From the NCBI GenBank assembly GCA_026785875.1, contig JAJAZF010000420.1, positions 1 through 15,042 of the forward strand: a stretch of 15,042 bases of DNA, given 5' to 3'. Source of the DNA: Chamaesiphon sp. (GTDB lineage Bacteria > Cyanobacteriota > Cyanobacteriia > Cyanobacteriales > Chamaesiphonaceae). This document shows, one piece after another, positions 1-6,709 of this stretch. Numbering within the stretch: position 1 is the first letter of the stretch; every line of letters starts with the position of its first letter. The notes beneath the pieces are model-generated. The model had not been told where the DNA came from. It ran no database searches and saw only the letters and a list, made by a program, of their open reading frames with translations. Made by a program: the position numbers and the translations under genes.

Positions 1-405
1 GGTGGCATTGTCGGGATTATTACCTATTGGAATAAGCTCAAACGCTTACATTGGAATGTTAGCTTCACTATCTATTTATATATTTTTCTAGTATTAATTC
101 TGCGTAATCCCTATAATATTTTAACTGCTATACCCGATCGACAGTTGGCGATAGTTGACTGGCGATCGATATTAAATAGTCTGTGGGTGGGTGTTGGCAT
201 CTTTACTGTCGGAATGTTATTAGAAATTTTAATTTTCCATTTACGTCAGTTCAAAATCTGGGCGTGGTGGGCGGCTTTATCAATCTCAATCTTATATGTG
301 TGTAGCATTATTTTCTTTTTCTCGGGCACATTAGGGATCTGGAGCTTACTCGATCCCGACACCAAACAAATATTTAAACGTCGTCTCCGCTCTCTCCCAA
401 ATTAA
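1..405 (+). CDS. Membrane protein, C-terminal part (5' end outside window)
   Basis: The frame is open from the first base to the TAA at 403-405, giving 134 visible residues with no start. A TTG at 145 lies inside this open frame and is unlikely to be the true start. Three hydrophobic stretches are visible, at roughly residues 20-35, 58-78 and 84-108, separated by short basic or polar loops. The tail is positively charged (KRRLRSLPN), which fits a cytoplasmic C-terminus. It is therefore the end of a polytopic inner-membrane protein. I do not recognise a family motif and assign no function. The GATCGAT-containing codons match the rest of the window, so there is no sign of recent transfer. Confidence 0.6.
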   Translation, partial: GGIVGIITYWNKLKRLHWNVSFTIYLYIFLVLILRNPYNILTAIPDRQLAIVDWRSILNSLWVGVGIFTVGMLLEILIFHLRQFKIWAWWAALSISILYVCSIIFFFSGTLGIWSLLDPDTKQIFKRRLRSLPN

Positions 406-425
406 TTAACTTTGTAGACTTTGTA

Positions 426-572
426 AAAGGGAGTATCCCACTTTTTAACCCTCACCCTAAATCCCTCTCCCTCAGGGAGAGGGACTTTGAATCCGGCTCC
501 CTTCTCCCTGAGGGAGAAGGGCTGGGGATGAGGGCAGTTAACCTCCGCAAGAAAAAGTGGGATGCTCCCTTT
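426..572. repeat. MITE-like palindromic repeat with terminal inverted repeats and two inner hairpins
   Basis: The ends are inverted copies of each other: 426-446 and 552-572 match at 20 of 21 positions, with core GGGAGYATCCCACTTTTT. Inside are two perfect hairpins: CCCTCTCCC (463-471) with GGGAGAGGG (475-483), and 499-508 with 512-521, each with a 3-nt loop. TTTGTA occurs at both edges (420-425 and 570-575), a possible target duplication, although it is not placed symmetrically. There is no coding capacity. A copy of the right end alone lies at 10301-10345. The structure fits a non-autonomous, mobilisable cyanobacterial palindromic repeat; the mobilising enzyme is unknown. Confidence 0.75.
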
Positions 573-710
573 GTAGAATGCGTCGTGCTGTCGCTAACAC
601 ATCCTACGTGGATTTTGGATTCTATTTAATCTGCGTTCATTAAGGCTCGATTCAATTTCGCCGATCTGGATGCAATCAACATATAGGTCGATCGTCAATT
701 TCAGTTAAAA
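573..710. other. Non-coding leader of the glycosyltransferase gene
   Basis: This is the stretch between the repeat and the glycosyltransferase. It holds no recognisable gene. No convincing sigma70-type hexamer pair or Shine-Dalgarno site was found ahead of the chosen start. A stop codon at 684-686 in the gene's frame limits how far upstream translation can begin. Confidence 0.4.
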
Positions 711-1826
711 TTGAGACTGTCGCTTCATCCTCCGATCCCTTTGAATATTTCATCTCCCCAGCCTAGCCTCAAGATTCTGATCCTCTCTACTCCAGTTGGT
801 GCGCTGGGTTCCGGCTTGGGGGGTGGTGTAGAATTAACGATCGCCAATCTCGCCCGCGAACTGCAATCGCGAGGACATCGGATCGATATCATTGCGCCGA
901 TGGGTTCTGATTTAGGGGATCTATCGATGATTCAAATCCCTGGAGAACTCCAGCTTACCGCCCAAACTCAGGAAAATGCTGCATCGATTGTCATGCCTGG
1001 AAATCCAGTTTTAGCCAATATGTGGGCAAAAGCAAGAGCGATCCAAGCCGATTATGACATTATTTTTAACACTGCCTTTGATTGGCTGCCATTTTATCTC
1101 ACGCCTTTTTTCGATCTACCGATCGCGCATTTCGTCAGTATGGGTTCGCAAATAGCCGCGATCGATGCAGCGATCGAAGGTGTCGCGATCGATTTTCCAG
1201 GTACGATTGGCGTATGTACGCGTACTCAAGCTGAGACTTTTAGTTTTGCCGATCTCTGTTGCGTGGTGGGTGGTAGTGGTGTCGATCCGGCTGTCTATCA
1301 ATACTGCGACACTCCAGCAGACGCTCTAGCCTGGTTGGGACGGATTTCACCAGAGAAAGCTCTCGAAGATGCTGTCGCCGCAGCCGAGCGGACTGGTATC
1401 AAACTCAAAATCATGGGCAAAATTCAGGATCTCGCCTACTGGGAAAAAATCCAATGCGATTATCCTCATGCTCCGATTGAATATCTCGGCTTTCTGCCTA
1501 CTCATGAACTACAACAAGCCCTCCGTAATTGTCGGGGGATGTTAATGACTCCGCGCTGGATCGAAGCCTTTGGAAATGTGGCAATCGAAGCTCTCGCTTG
1601 TGGTGTCCCAGTCATCGCTTATCGGCGCGGGGGACCTGCTGAAATCATCACCGATGGTAAAACAGGGTTTCTGGTCGAACCGGACAGTGTAGAAGGCTTA
1701 GTCGTAGCGATCGATCGGTTAGATGAGATCGATCGATCTGACTGTCGCCATGCAGCCGAAACAGTTTTCTCTCAAGCAGCCTGGGGAAACGTGATAGAAA
1801 GTTGGTTTTATCGGCTGGTTGGTTAA
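711..1826 (+). CDS. GT4-family glycosyltransferase, resembling UDP-glucose:tetrahydrobiopterin glucosyltransferase
   Basis: This is a 371-residue, two-Rossmann (GT-B) glycosyltransferase. The N-terminal domain starts near residue 20 with a KILILSTPVG strand and a glycine-rich GSGLGGGVE loop. The C-terminal domain carries the GT4 signature: GRISPEK near 210-216, then EAFGNVAIE with the paired glutamates of the E-x7-E motif at 285 and 293, followed by GxPAEI and GxTGFLV. The STPVGALGSGLGGGVELT opening and the MPGNPVLANMW region match my memory of cyanobacterial proteins annotated as UDP-glucose:tetrahydrobiopterin glucosyltransferase, which glycosylate the pterin cofactor in the cytosol. The substrate is an inference from that resemblance. 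The start is uncertain: TTG 711 is the first possible start after a stop at 684 and has no clear ribosome site, and TTG 741 is an alternative. The gene stands alone and converges on ftrV. Confidence 0.8.
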   Translation: MRLSLHPPIPLNISSPQPSLKILILSTPVGALGSGLGGGVELTIANLARELQSRGHRIDIIAPMGSDLGDLSMIQIPGELQLTAQTQENAASIVMPGNPVLANMWAKARAIQADYDIIFNTAFDWLPFYLTPFFDLPIAHFVSMGSQIAAIDAAIEGVAIDFPGTIGVCTRTQAETFSFADLCCVVGGSGVDPAVYQYCDTPADALAWLGRISPEKALEDAVAAAERTGIKLKIMGKIQDLAYWEKIQCDYPHAPIEYLGFLPTHELQQALRNCRGMLMTPRWIEAFGNVAIEALACGVPVIAYRRGGPAEIITDGKTGFLVEPDSVEGLVVAIDRLDEIDRSDCRHAAETVFSQAAWGNVIESWFYRLVG

Positions 1827-1838
1827 GCGTAAACATTT

Positions 1839-1897
1839 GGGTACCCATGAAGGGCACCCCTACAAGCTATCTGTAGGGGTGCCCTTTATGGGTACCC
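1839..1897. repeat. 26-bp stem-loop between convergent genes
   Basis: Arms 1839-1864 and 1872-1897 are complementary over 26 bp with one exception, which would be a G-U pair in RNA. The loop is 7 nt. The structure sits 12 bp after the glycosyltransferase stop and 21 bp after the ftrV stop on the opposite strand. It could end transcription from both sides, but there is no proper U-tract. The inner part (TGTAGGGGTGCCC) resembles interspersed palindromes common in cyanobacterial genomes, so a repeat element is equally likely. Confidence 0.8.
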
Positions 1898-1918
1898 TCG
1901 GATTTTTGCATTAATACT

Positions 1919-2143
1919 TTAAATTACCTCGATCTCATCTTCCCGCATGTGTGCCCGGAGCTTGTCATTGTCGAACTTAACAACGAGGGGAAAATTGGCA
2001 CTGACAGGGCGACCTTTCCATTCAGTGGCAATTTTATCAATGATGCCCTCTTGGTTGATAATATCGACAGCTTGACCGCGATTTTTAGGGTGATGATAAA
2101 TAACTACGGATGTACTGACACGAACGCGATCGCCTACTTGCAT
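1919..2143 (-). CDS. ftrV: Ferredoxin-thioredoxin reductase, variable (alpha) chain
   Basis: This 74-residue protein has the full length of the FTR variable subunit. It opens with MQVGDRVRVSTSVVIYHHP, continues with EGIIDKIATEWKGRPVSANFP and ends in LRAHMREDEIEVI, all hallmarks of this small SH3-like beta-barrel family. The subunit packs against the catalytic chain (4Fe-4S cluster plus active disulfide). The heterodimer passes electrons from photosynthetically reduced ferredoxin to thioredoxin, which then regulates carbon-metabolism enzymes in the cytosol. The catalytic chain (ftrC) is not in this window, as is usual in cyanobacteria where the two genes are often unlinked. The ATG start is clear, but the ribosome site is weak (AAGAA). 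The gene lies downstream of the malic-enzyme gene on the same strand with a 189-bp gap, so co-transcription is possible but not shown. Confidence 0.9.
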   Translation of the reverse strand: MQVGDRVRVSTSVVIYHHPKNRGQAVDIINQEGIIDKIATEWKGRPVSANFPLVVKFDNDKLRAHMREDEIEVI

Positions 2144-2224
2144 GTTCTTAAAATACCTATGTTTTCGATTGCCGAAATTTATCTAATAGCTTTCTATTCT
2201 CTCATGGTTTAGCACACGGCTGTC

Positions 2225-2315
2225 TGAACTGTGATTAGAATTATTAGAATATGGACTACGATCGATTCTAGTAAAGAATCATAGCTTATCATTTAATCCA
2301 AAAAATCACAGTTCA
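2225..2315. repeat. Nested inverted repeat between the malic enzyme gene and ftrV
   Basis: TGAACTGTGATT at 2225-2236 is repeated in perfect inverted form (AATCACAGTTCA) at 2304-2315, giving 12-bp arms 67 nt apart. Between them lies a smaller perfect hairpin, GATTCT (2264-2269) with AGAATC (2275-2280). On the minus strand this is just after the malic-enzyme stop and ahead of ftrV. It could act as a terminator or attenuator, or as an RNA leader for ftrV. It has no U-tract and matches no riboswitch that I recognise. Confidence 0.55.
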
Positions 2316-2332
2316 AACGTTATATTTTCACC

Positions 2333-3745
2333 CTAATACTTGGCAATTCCCTCTTCTCGCGCCGCCTTCTGTACAGCAGAAGCAACAGCAGTAGCCACGC
2401 GCTTGTCAAACACCGAAGGAACGATATATTCGCGGCTGAGTTCGTTGGGGTTAATTAGAGATGCGATCGCTTTGGCGGCTTCGAGACACATATTGATGGT
2501 AATCTGATTGGCACGACAATCGATCGCGCCGCGAAATACGCCAGGGAATGCTAAGACGTTATTAATCTGATTGGGATAATCGCTGCGTCCGGTTGCCATT
2601 ACAGCTACATCATTACTGATTAATTCTGGTTGGATTTCAGGAATTGGATTAGCCATTGCAAACACGATCGCATCTTTTGCCATCGACTTCACCATCTCAA
2701 CACTGACGACTCCTGGTGCGCTGACTCCGAGGAACACATCCGCACCCACCATCGCATCAGCGAGAGTACCAGTTTGCTCGACAGCAAATTCCAGCTTTTC
2801 AGGATTCAAATCGGTGCGACTATTCGAGATAATCCCTTTAGAGTCGCAGATACAGATATGTTCCACGCCAGCGGTGGTAAATAATTTGGCGATCGCAATC
2901 CCAGCAGCACCCGCACCGTTAATGGTAACTTTGACAGTATTCAGGGATTTTTTAACCAGTTTGAGCGAGTTCATTAGAGCCGCGAGGGTGACGATCGCGG
3001 TACCATGTTGATCGTCATGAAATACGGGAATATCCAGTTCTGCCCGCAACCGCGCTTCAATCTCAAAACAACGTGGTGCGGCGATATCTTCGAGATTGAT
3101 GCCCCCAAAGACAGGCGCGAGATGTTTGACAGTTTTGATGATTTCTTCGGTATCTTGGGTATCCAGACAGATTGGGAAGGCATCGAGTCCAGCAAATTCT
3201 TTAAATAACATCGCCTTCCCTTCCATTACTGGCATCGAAGCGGCGGCACCCAGATTGCCCAATCCTAACACCGCACTACCGTCCGTGACGATCGCGACCG
3301 TATTACACTTAATAGTTAGCTCATAAACTCGTTCGGGTTCATTGGCAATCGCCATACAAACACGTCCCACCCCTGGCGTATATGCCATCGCCAAATCCGA
3401 CTGACGGGTGAGCGGAATCTTGCTCTCCATCCGAATTTTACCACCACGATGGAGCTGCATCGTCCGATCGAATGTACTCGTCAGCCGTACTTCAGGAATC
3501 GACTTAACTACCTCGACAATTTGGTCGCCATGTTCGGTACTTGTAGCATCCACAGTGACATCGATTTGGGACAAGATCCGAGTCTGCTCGGTAATATCGA
3601 GGGAACTGATATTCCCACCGACAGAAGCGATACCCTGAGCGATACTCGCCAGCATACCCGATCGATTGGGCACTTCCAAGTGCATGGAAATACTAAAGGA
3701 AGAAGTAGGATTTAAATTTACCATCTCAGTTTTTGAAGCGTCCAC
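2333..3745 (-). CDS. Malic enzyme with N-terminal ACT domain
   Basis: This 470-residue enzyme catalyses oxidative decarboxylation of malate to pyruvate and CO2 with NAD(P)+ in the cytosol. Residues about 16-92 form an ACT-type regulatory domain (SISMHLEVPNRSGMLASIA), as seen in a subgroup of bacterial malic enzymes; its ligand cannot be read from sequence. The catalytic part follows: AYTPGVG with the proton-donating Tyr122, MEGKAMLFKEFAG with the catalytic Lys, metal ligands in NLEDIAAPRCFEIE (E219, D220) and FHDDQHGTA, then the nucleotide-binding GAGAAGIA at 277-284. The length is normal for the ACT-fused form. Translation may start at GTG 3745, with AAGG 9 nt upstream, or at ATG 3724. A TATAAT on this strand at 3765-3760 is so close to the GTG that the ATG start would fit it better. 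NAD versus NADP preference is not assigned. Confidence 0.9.
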   Translation of the reverse strand: MDASKTEMVNLNPTSSFSISMHLEVPNRSGMLASIAQGIASVGGNISSLDITEQTRILSQIDVTVDATSTEHGDQIVEVVKSIPEVRLTSTFDRTMQLHRGGKIRMESKIPLTRQSDLAMAYTPGVGRVCMAIANEPERVYELTIKCNTVAIVTDGSAVLGLGNLGAAASMPVMEGKAMLFKEFAGLDAFPICLDTQDTEEIIKTVKHLAPVFGGINLEDIAAPRCFEIEARLRAELDIPVFHDDQHGTAIVTLAALMNSLKLVKKSLNTVKVTINGAGAAGIAIAKLFTTAGVEHICICDSKGIISNSRTDLNPEKLEFAVEQTGTLADAMVGADVFLGVSAPGVVSVEMVKSMAKDAIVFAMANPIPEIQPELISNDVAVMATGRSDYPNQINNVLAFPGVFRGAIDCRANQITINMCLEAAKAIASLINPNELSREYIVPSVFDKRVATAVASAVQKAAREEGIAKY

Positions 3746-3759
3746 AACTAGCAGCCTTA

Positions 3760-3765
3760 ATTATA
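3760..3765 (-). promoter_or_regulatory. Possible -10 element of the malic enzyme gene
   Basis: A perfect TATAAT on the minus strand lies 15-20 bp ahead of the GTG start and about 36 bp ahead of the in-frame ATG. No good -35 hexamer is found 16-18 bp further upstream, so the assignment is weak. Confidence 0.3.
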
Positions 3766-3818
3766 GAGGTTCGCGTGATAGACTCGATCGGGAAGAATCG
3801 AATTACATATATCCCAAG

Positions 3819-3828
3819 CTCCTAGGAG
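3819..3828. promoter_or_regulatory. CTCCTAGGAG palindrome in a divergent intergenic region
   Basis: This perfect 10-bp palindrome lies in the 144-bp space between the divergent malic-enzyme gene and the small-protein/protease cassette. It precedes a TACAAT (3851-3856) that could be the -10 of the cassette. A palindrome in this position could be an operator, but nothing proves it. It also contains an AGGAGG that is followed by no usable start codon. Confidence 0.25.
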
Positions 3829-3889
3829 GACGAGATTTATCAGATCGAGATACAATAGACGTAAATTGGTTGTTATTGAGTGTCTAGCT

Positions 3890-4180
3890 ATGAATATCAA
3901 TTCTCCTACACCATCAACTCAGCATTTCTTGCGCTACAGCCCAGAGCAATTTGCCGAAAAAGGTACTCAAATTTACCAACAGACTGTTTTACCGACACTG
4001 GGCATAGAGGCTGATGGTAAAATTGTCGCCCTCGATATTGAAACAGGCGAATTTGAACTAGCTGACACCACCCTCGCTGCTGCGGCTAAAATGTTTGAGC
4101 GGTTGCCCGCAGCCCAGCTCTGGTTTGAACGAGTTGGTGCCCAGGGCGTTCACCGATTCAACTCTGTGTATCCAGCTTAA
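3890..4180 (+). CDS. Small conserved protein paired with an aspartic protease (function unknown)
   Basis: This is a 96-residue soluble protein. I chose ATG 3890 over the in-frame TTG at 3866 because residues 1-12 then form a short polar head before the conserved-looking body. That body has LRYSPEQFAEKGTQIYQ (an alpha-helical start), VLPTLGIEADGKIVALDIETGEFELA (beta-hairpin-like) and a C-terminal AAQLWFERVGAQGVHRF strand. The composition is mixed, with no signal peptide or membrane segment. It ends 5 bp before the aspartic-protease gene, so the two are almost surely co-transcribed. I recall proteins of this shape next to DTGF-type proteases in many cyanobacteria, though they are annotated only as hypothetical. 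The compact pair recalls toxin-antitoxin architecture, with this protein as possible antitoxin or protease partner; that is inference. Confidence 0.8.
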   Translation: MNINSPTPSTQHFLRYSPEQFAEKGTQIYQQTVLPTLGIEADGKIVALDIETGEFELADTTLAAAAKMFERLPAAQLWFERVGAQGVHRFNSVYPA

Positions 4181-4185
4181 CAAGT

Positions 4186-4563
4186 ATGATGTTTGGACGA
4201 GTCAATCAACAGCGAGAAGCGATTCTCAAGTTGGTAATTATCGGTGATGGAAATAGCAAGATTGCTGTCGATGCCGTTATCGATACAGGATTCAATGGCG
4301 ATCTAATTTTACCGATTGAGATTGTGTCTGAGCTGGGACTTGTTCCCCAGGGCTATCAAAAAGCCACTTTGGGCGATGGTACTATTTCTCAATTTCGTGT
4401 TTATGCGACAACCGTAATTTGGGACGGAGATCGCAGACTGGTTGAAGTTAATTCAGCAACTGCTGGCATCCTGATTGGGATGGGTTTGTTGGAAGGCTAT
4501 AAGCTAGAAGTTAATGCAACTCCGAATGGAGATATCAGCCTTATCAAGTTAGATGAAATCTAA
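4186..4563 (+). CDS. Clan AA (retropepsin-like) aspartic protease
   Basis: This 125-residue protein has a single retropepsin-like fold. VDAVIDTGFNGDLILP carries the catalytic Asp33 in D-T-G-F, and the hydrophobic-hydrophobic-Gly element AGILIGMGLLEGYKLEV lies near residues 88-104. One DTG per chain means the active enzyme would be a homodimer, as in retroviral protease. It fits the clan-AA DTGF family of stand-alone prokaryotic proteases, whose substrates are unknown. No signal peptide is seen, so it is expected to be cytosolic. Translation starts at ATG 4186 or the adjoining ATG 4189, 5-8 bp after the stop of the upstream gene and without a clear Shine-Dalgarno, which suggests translational coupling. 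No polyprotein, gag or reverse-transcriptase sequence is nearby, so it is not part of a retroelement here. Confidence 0.85.
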   Translation: MMFGRVNQQREAILKLVIIGDGNSKIAVDAVIDTGFNGDLILPIEIVSELGLVPQGYQKATLGDGTISQFRVYATTVIWDGDRRLVEVNSATAGILIGMGLLEGYKLEVNATPNGDISLIKLDEI

Positions 4564-4679
4564 TCAGCCTGATGTTACCCGATCGATTGGCAGCTTTAAT
4601 TAGAGACATAATGTTGTTCTCACCTTTATTCAGTTACAATCGATCGTCTCAATCAAAACCACCGCGCTTCTATATTAGG

Positions 4680-6431
4680 CTAATTACTGAAACTAGCATT
4701 CAGACTCTGTGGATGTCCCCACACAATCTGTTCATGCTTGTAGATAACCATTCCTGGTTTCGCACCCTTAGGTTTATAGACATGCTTAGTTTCTGTATAT
4801 ACCACTGGAACTGCTTGGCTTTGTCTGGCGCGGCTATAGTAAGCCACAGCATTGGCGGTAAATTGTAAATCTGCTTCCTCAGCTACCGCGCCAGGGGTAA
4901 TTCTTAATAAGCCATGACTACCAGCTATTTCTTGAGCGTGAAACCAAAGATCGTATTCTGTTGCTGTTTTAAAAGTGAGTAGATCGTTCTGACGATTGTT
5001 GCGTCCAATTAGTAGTTCAAAGCCGCTGGGAGTTTTCAGAGAGCGGGGTTTAGTTTCGGCTAGTTCGGCTTTGGCGATTCTATCTGCCGCGGGGAAATAT
5101 CCTGTATCGATTAACTCTTTCTTGATTTCTAATAGAGTTTGGAGCATTTCGCGGACATCATTCTCGCGATCTTCTTCAGTTTGGAGAATACTTGCTTCGA
5201 CTTGTTCTAAATAGTCGATTTGGGCTTGAACTTCGGCTAGCAAAGGATCGACGGCTAGTTTGGCACGTTTGAGTTTCTGATGACGTTTATAGAGAAATTG
5301 GGCATTTTGAATCGCATTCTTTTCGGGTTCGAGTTTGATTTTGACTGGTTCCCCCGTCTCAAAATCATTGAGAATAATTTGTTTCATCCCTGGCTTCCAC
5401 TCTTGGAGATATGCCATTAATAGATCGGCATTGGTACGATATTCGTCAGCACCTGTAGACTCTTGCAGTTTGGCTTTGAAGGTGTTAGCTTTGACGCGTA
5501 ATTTAGCTAAGATCGTGCTTAATTTTTGGGTGAGTTGATGCTTGAGTTGGCTGAATGCTTCTCGATCGAGGATCTGAGTATAATAAGTCTCAACTGCTTG
5601 GTTTACTGTCGCGACTGGAGTAGCTGGTTTGCTCCATCCCATGACGCTAAAGCCGTTGGTTGTCAGATGAGGATGAAATTTATATCCTTCGACTTGAGTC
5701 AGGGTTCTGAGCCAGATTTGCCAGTATTCAAATAACTTTTCCCAGTCTGCGGGAGCTAATGTATCGGTAGTTTGAATGGGATCTAGTCCGGCGGCTGTAA
5801 TCAACTCATTCATCAGGATCGTACTCAAGCCGCGATAACTTCTGACGAGTCGTTGATTGAGTTGATCGGGAATCAGACTAACACGATCGATCCAGCGATC
5901 GATCGGTTCCTCCAAATTTGGCATCGGATCGGTTAATGATGGTGGTACTTCATAAGGTCTGCCAGTTTCGATCGTCCTTACGCTAGACTGTTTATTGCTA
6001 ACTTGATGCGCGGTGGTGATGATTAAGTTATCGGCATCAGTGAGGGTGAGATTGCTATATTTGCCGATCGGTTCTACATACAGATAATATAAGGCTTCTG
6101 CGCCAGGTCTTGAAGCAAATGCGAGTCGCACTAATCTTTCCCAAGGCGAAACGATTTCCATCTCAATCATCGCTAGTCCCCCCAATACAGAGCGCAATTG
6201 CTGGCTGAGTGTGAATGTGTCGGGAATCCGTGGTGGGGGGTCTGTCAGGACGATTCGGGCGGCTTGAGGATGCCAGGAGATGGCAATCCAGCCGCGTTTG
6301 TCTAGGGTACGTAAGCTGAGTGCGAGGGTGTAGCGATCGCGTTGATATACCGTTTCGACTCGTGCAGGTATCCAATCTGGTTGTAACTCCCGTACCGCCG
6401 CCGTCAATGTCGTGAAGTCAACCTGTTGCAT
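4680..6431 (-). CDS. rqcH: NFACT-family ribosome quality-control protein (RqcH/Rqc2 homologue)
   Basis: This 583-residue protein of the NFACT family is often annotated as fibronectin/fibrinogen-binding protein. Residues 1 to about 270 are the NFACT-N domain. A helical and coiled-coil region follows at about 280-445 (KHQLTQKLSTILAKLRVKA, then KLKRAKLAVDPLLAEVQAQ). The C-terminal NFACT-R (DUF814) domain runs from about 455, with GRNNRQNDLLTFK and DLWFHAQEIAGSHGLLR near 494-510. Characterised relatives bind stalled large ribosomal subunits and recruit Ala-tRNA to tag the trapped nascent chain. The Asp-Arg pair needed for tailing in Bacillus RqcH is not obvious: the aligned-looking stretch reads SPWERLV at 95-101. 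The start is ATG 6431. The gene stands alone and converges on the protease cassette. Confidence 0.88.
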   Translation of the reverse strand: MQQVDFTTLTAAVRELQPDWIPARVETVYQRDRYTLALSLRTLDKRGWIAISWHPQAARIVLTDPPPRIPDTFTLSQQLRSVLGGLAMIEMEIVSPWERLVRLAFASRPGAEALYYLYVEPIGKYSNLTLTDADNLIITTAHQVSNKQSSVRTIETGRPYEVPPSLTDPMPNLEEPIDRWIDRVSLIPDQLNQRLVRSYRGLSTILMNELITAAGLDPIQTTDTLAPADWEKLFEYWQIWLRTLTQVEGYKFHPHLTTNGFSVMGWSKPATPVATVNQAVETYYTQILDREAFSQLKHQLTQKLSTILAKLRVKANTFKAKLQESTGADEYRTNADLLMAYLQEWKPGMKQIILNDFETGEPVKIKLEPEKNAIQNAQFLYKRHQKLKRAKLAVDPLLAEVQAQIDYLEQVEASILQTEEDRENDVREMLQTLLEIKKELIDTGYFPAADRIAKAELAETKPRSLKTPSGFELLIGRNNRQNDLLTFKTATEYDLWFHAQEIAGSHGLLRITPGAVAEEADLQFTANAVAYYSRARQSQAVPVVYTETKHVYKPKGAKPGMVIYKHEQIVWGHPQSLNASFSN

Positions 6432-6500
6432 CTGAAATGTTGGTGATTATGTTGCGGCTAGTTGTGATAAGCCTTATATTTTAGGCTTTATGTTTTATGT

Positions 6501-6535
6501 TTTAGGCTTTAGGGTTTAGGCTTTAGGCTTTAGGA
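6501..6535. repeat. Tandem heptamer array TTTAGGS (five units)
   Basis: Units are TTTAGGC, TTTAGGG, TTTAGGC, TTTAGGC and TTTAGGA in perfect register, with a further TTTAGGC at 6480-6486 and degenerate TTTTATG units between. The array lies 70 bp upstream of the NFACT start codon. Short tandem heptamers are a known class of cyanobacterial repeats. A related complementary-strand pattern (CCTAAAACCTAAAATACCTAA) lies just ahead of cobB. Confidence 0.75.
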
Positions 6536-6626
6536 AATAAGCATCCTGTTAATTCCCTAACACTTAATACCTCAATCCTCATTAAACGTAAATATTTACT
6601 AAATAGATATTGCCCGAAACGTAGAC

Positions 6627-6708
6627 GGTGGGCACTGCCCACCATACTTAGAGATAGCTTAGTCTGCGTAGGCAGACTTTGCAGCCCCAGCGACGACTTC
6701 AGTCGTTG
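6627..6708. repeat. Cluster of three short palindromes downstream of ndk
   Basis: Three hairpins follow each other: GGTGGGC (6627-6633) with GCCCACC (6637-6643), AGTCTGC (6661-6667) with GCAGACT (6672-6678), and ACGACT (6693-6698) with AGTCGT (6701-6706). The motifs GTCTGCGTAGGCAGAC and ACGACTTCAGTCGT are of the kind scattered through many cyanobacterial genomes. The last ends next to the ndk stop codon and could mark the end of that transcript, though no U-tract follows. Confidence 0.6.
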
Positions 6709-6709
6709 T

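Noticed and set aside
3824..3829. Perfect AGGAGG as a ribosome site
   Set aside because: No start codon lies at a useful distance downstream, so it is more likely part of the CTCCTAGGAG palindrome.
4186..4563. Retroelement origin for the retropepsin-like protease
   Set aside because: No reverse transcriptase, integrase or long terminal repeat is nearby, and stand-alone DTGF proteases are known in bacteria.
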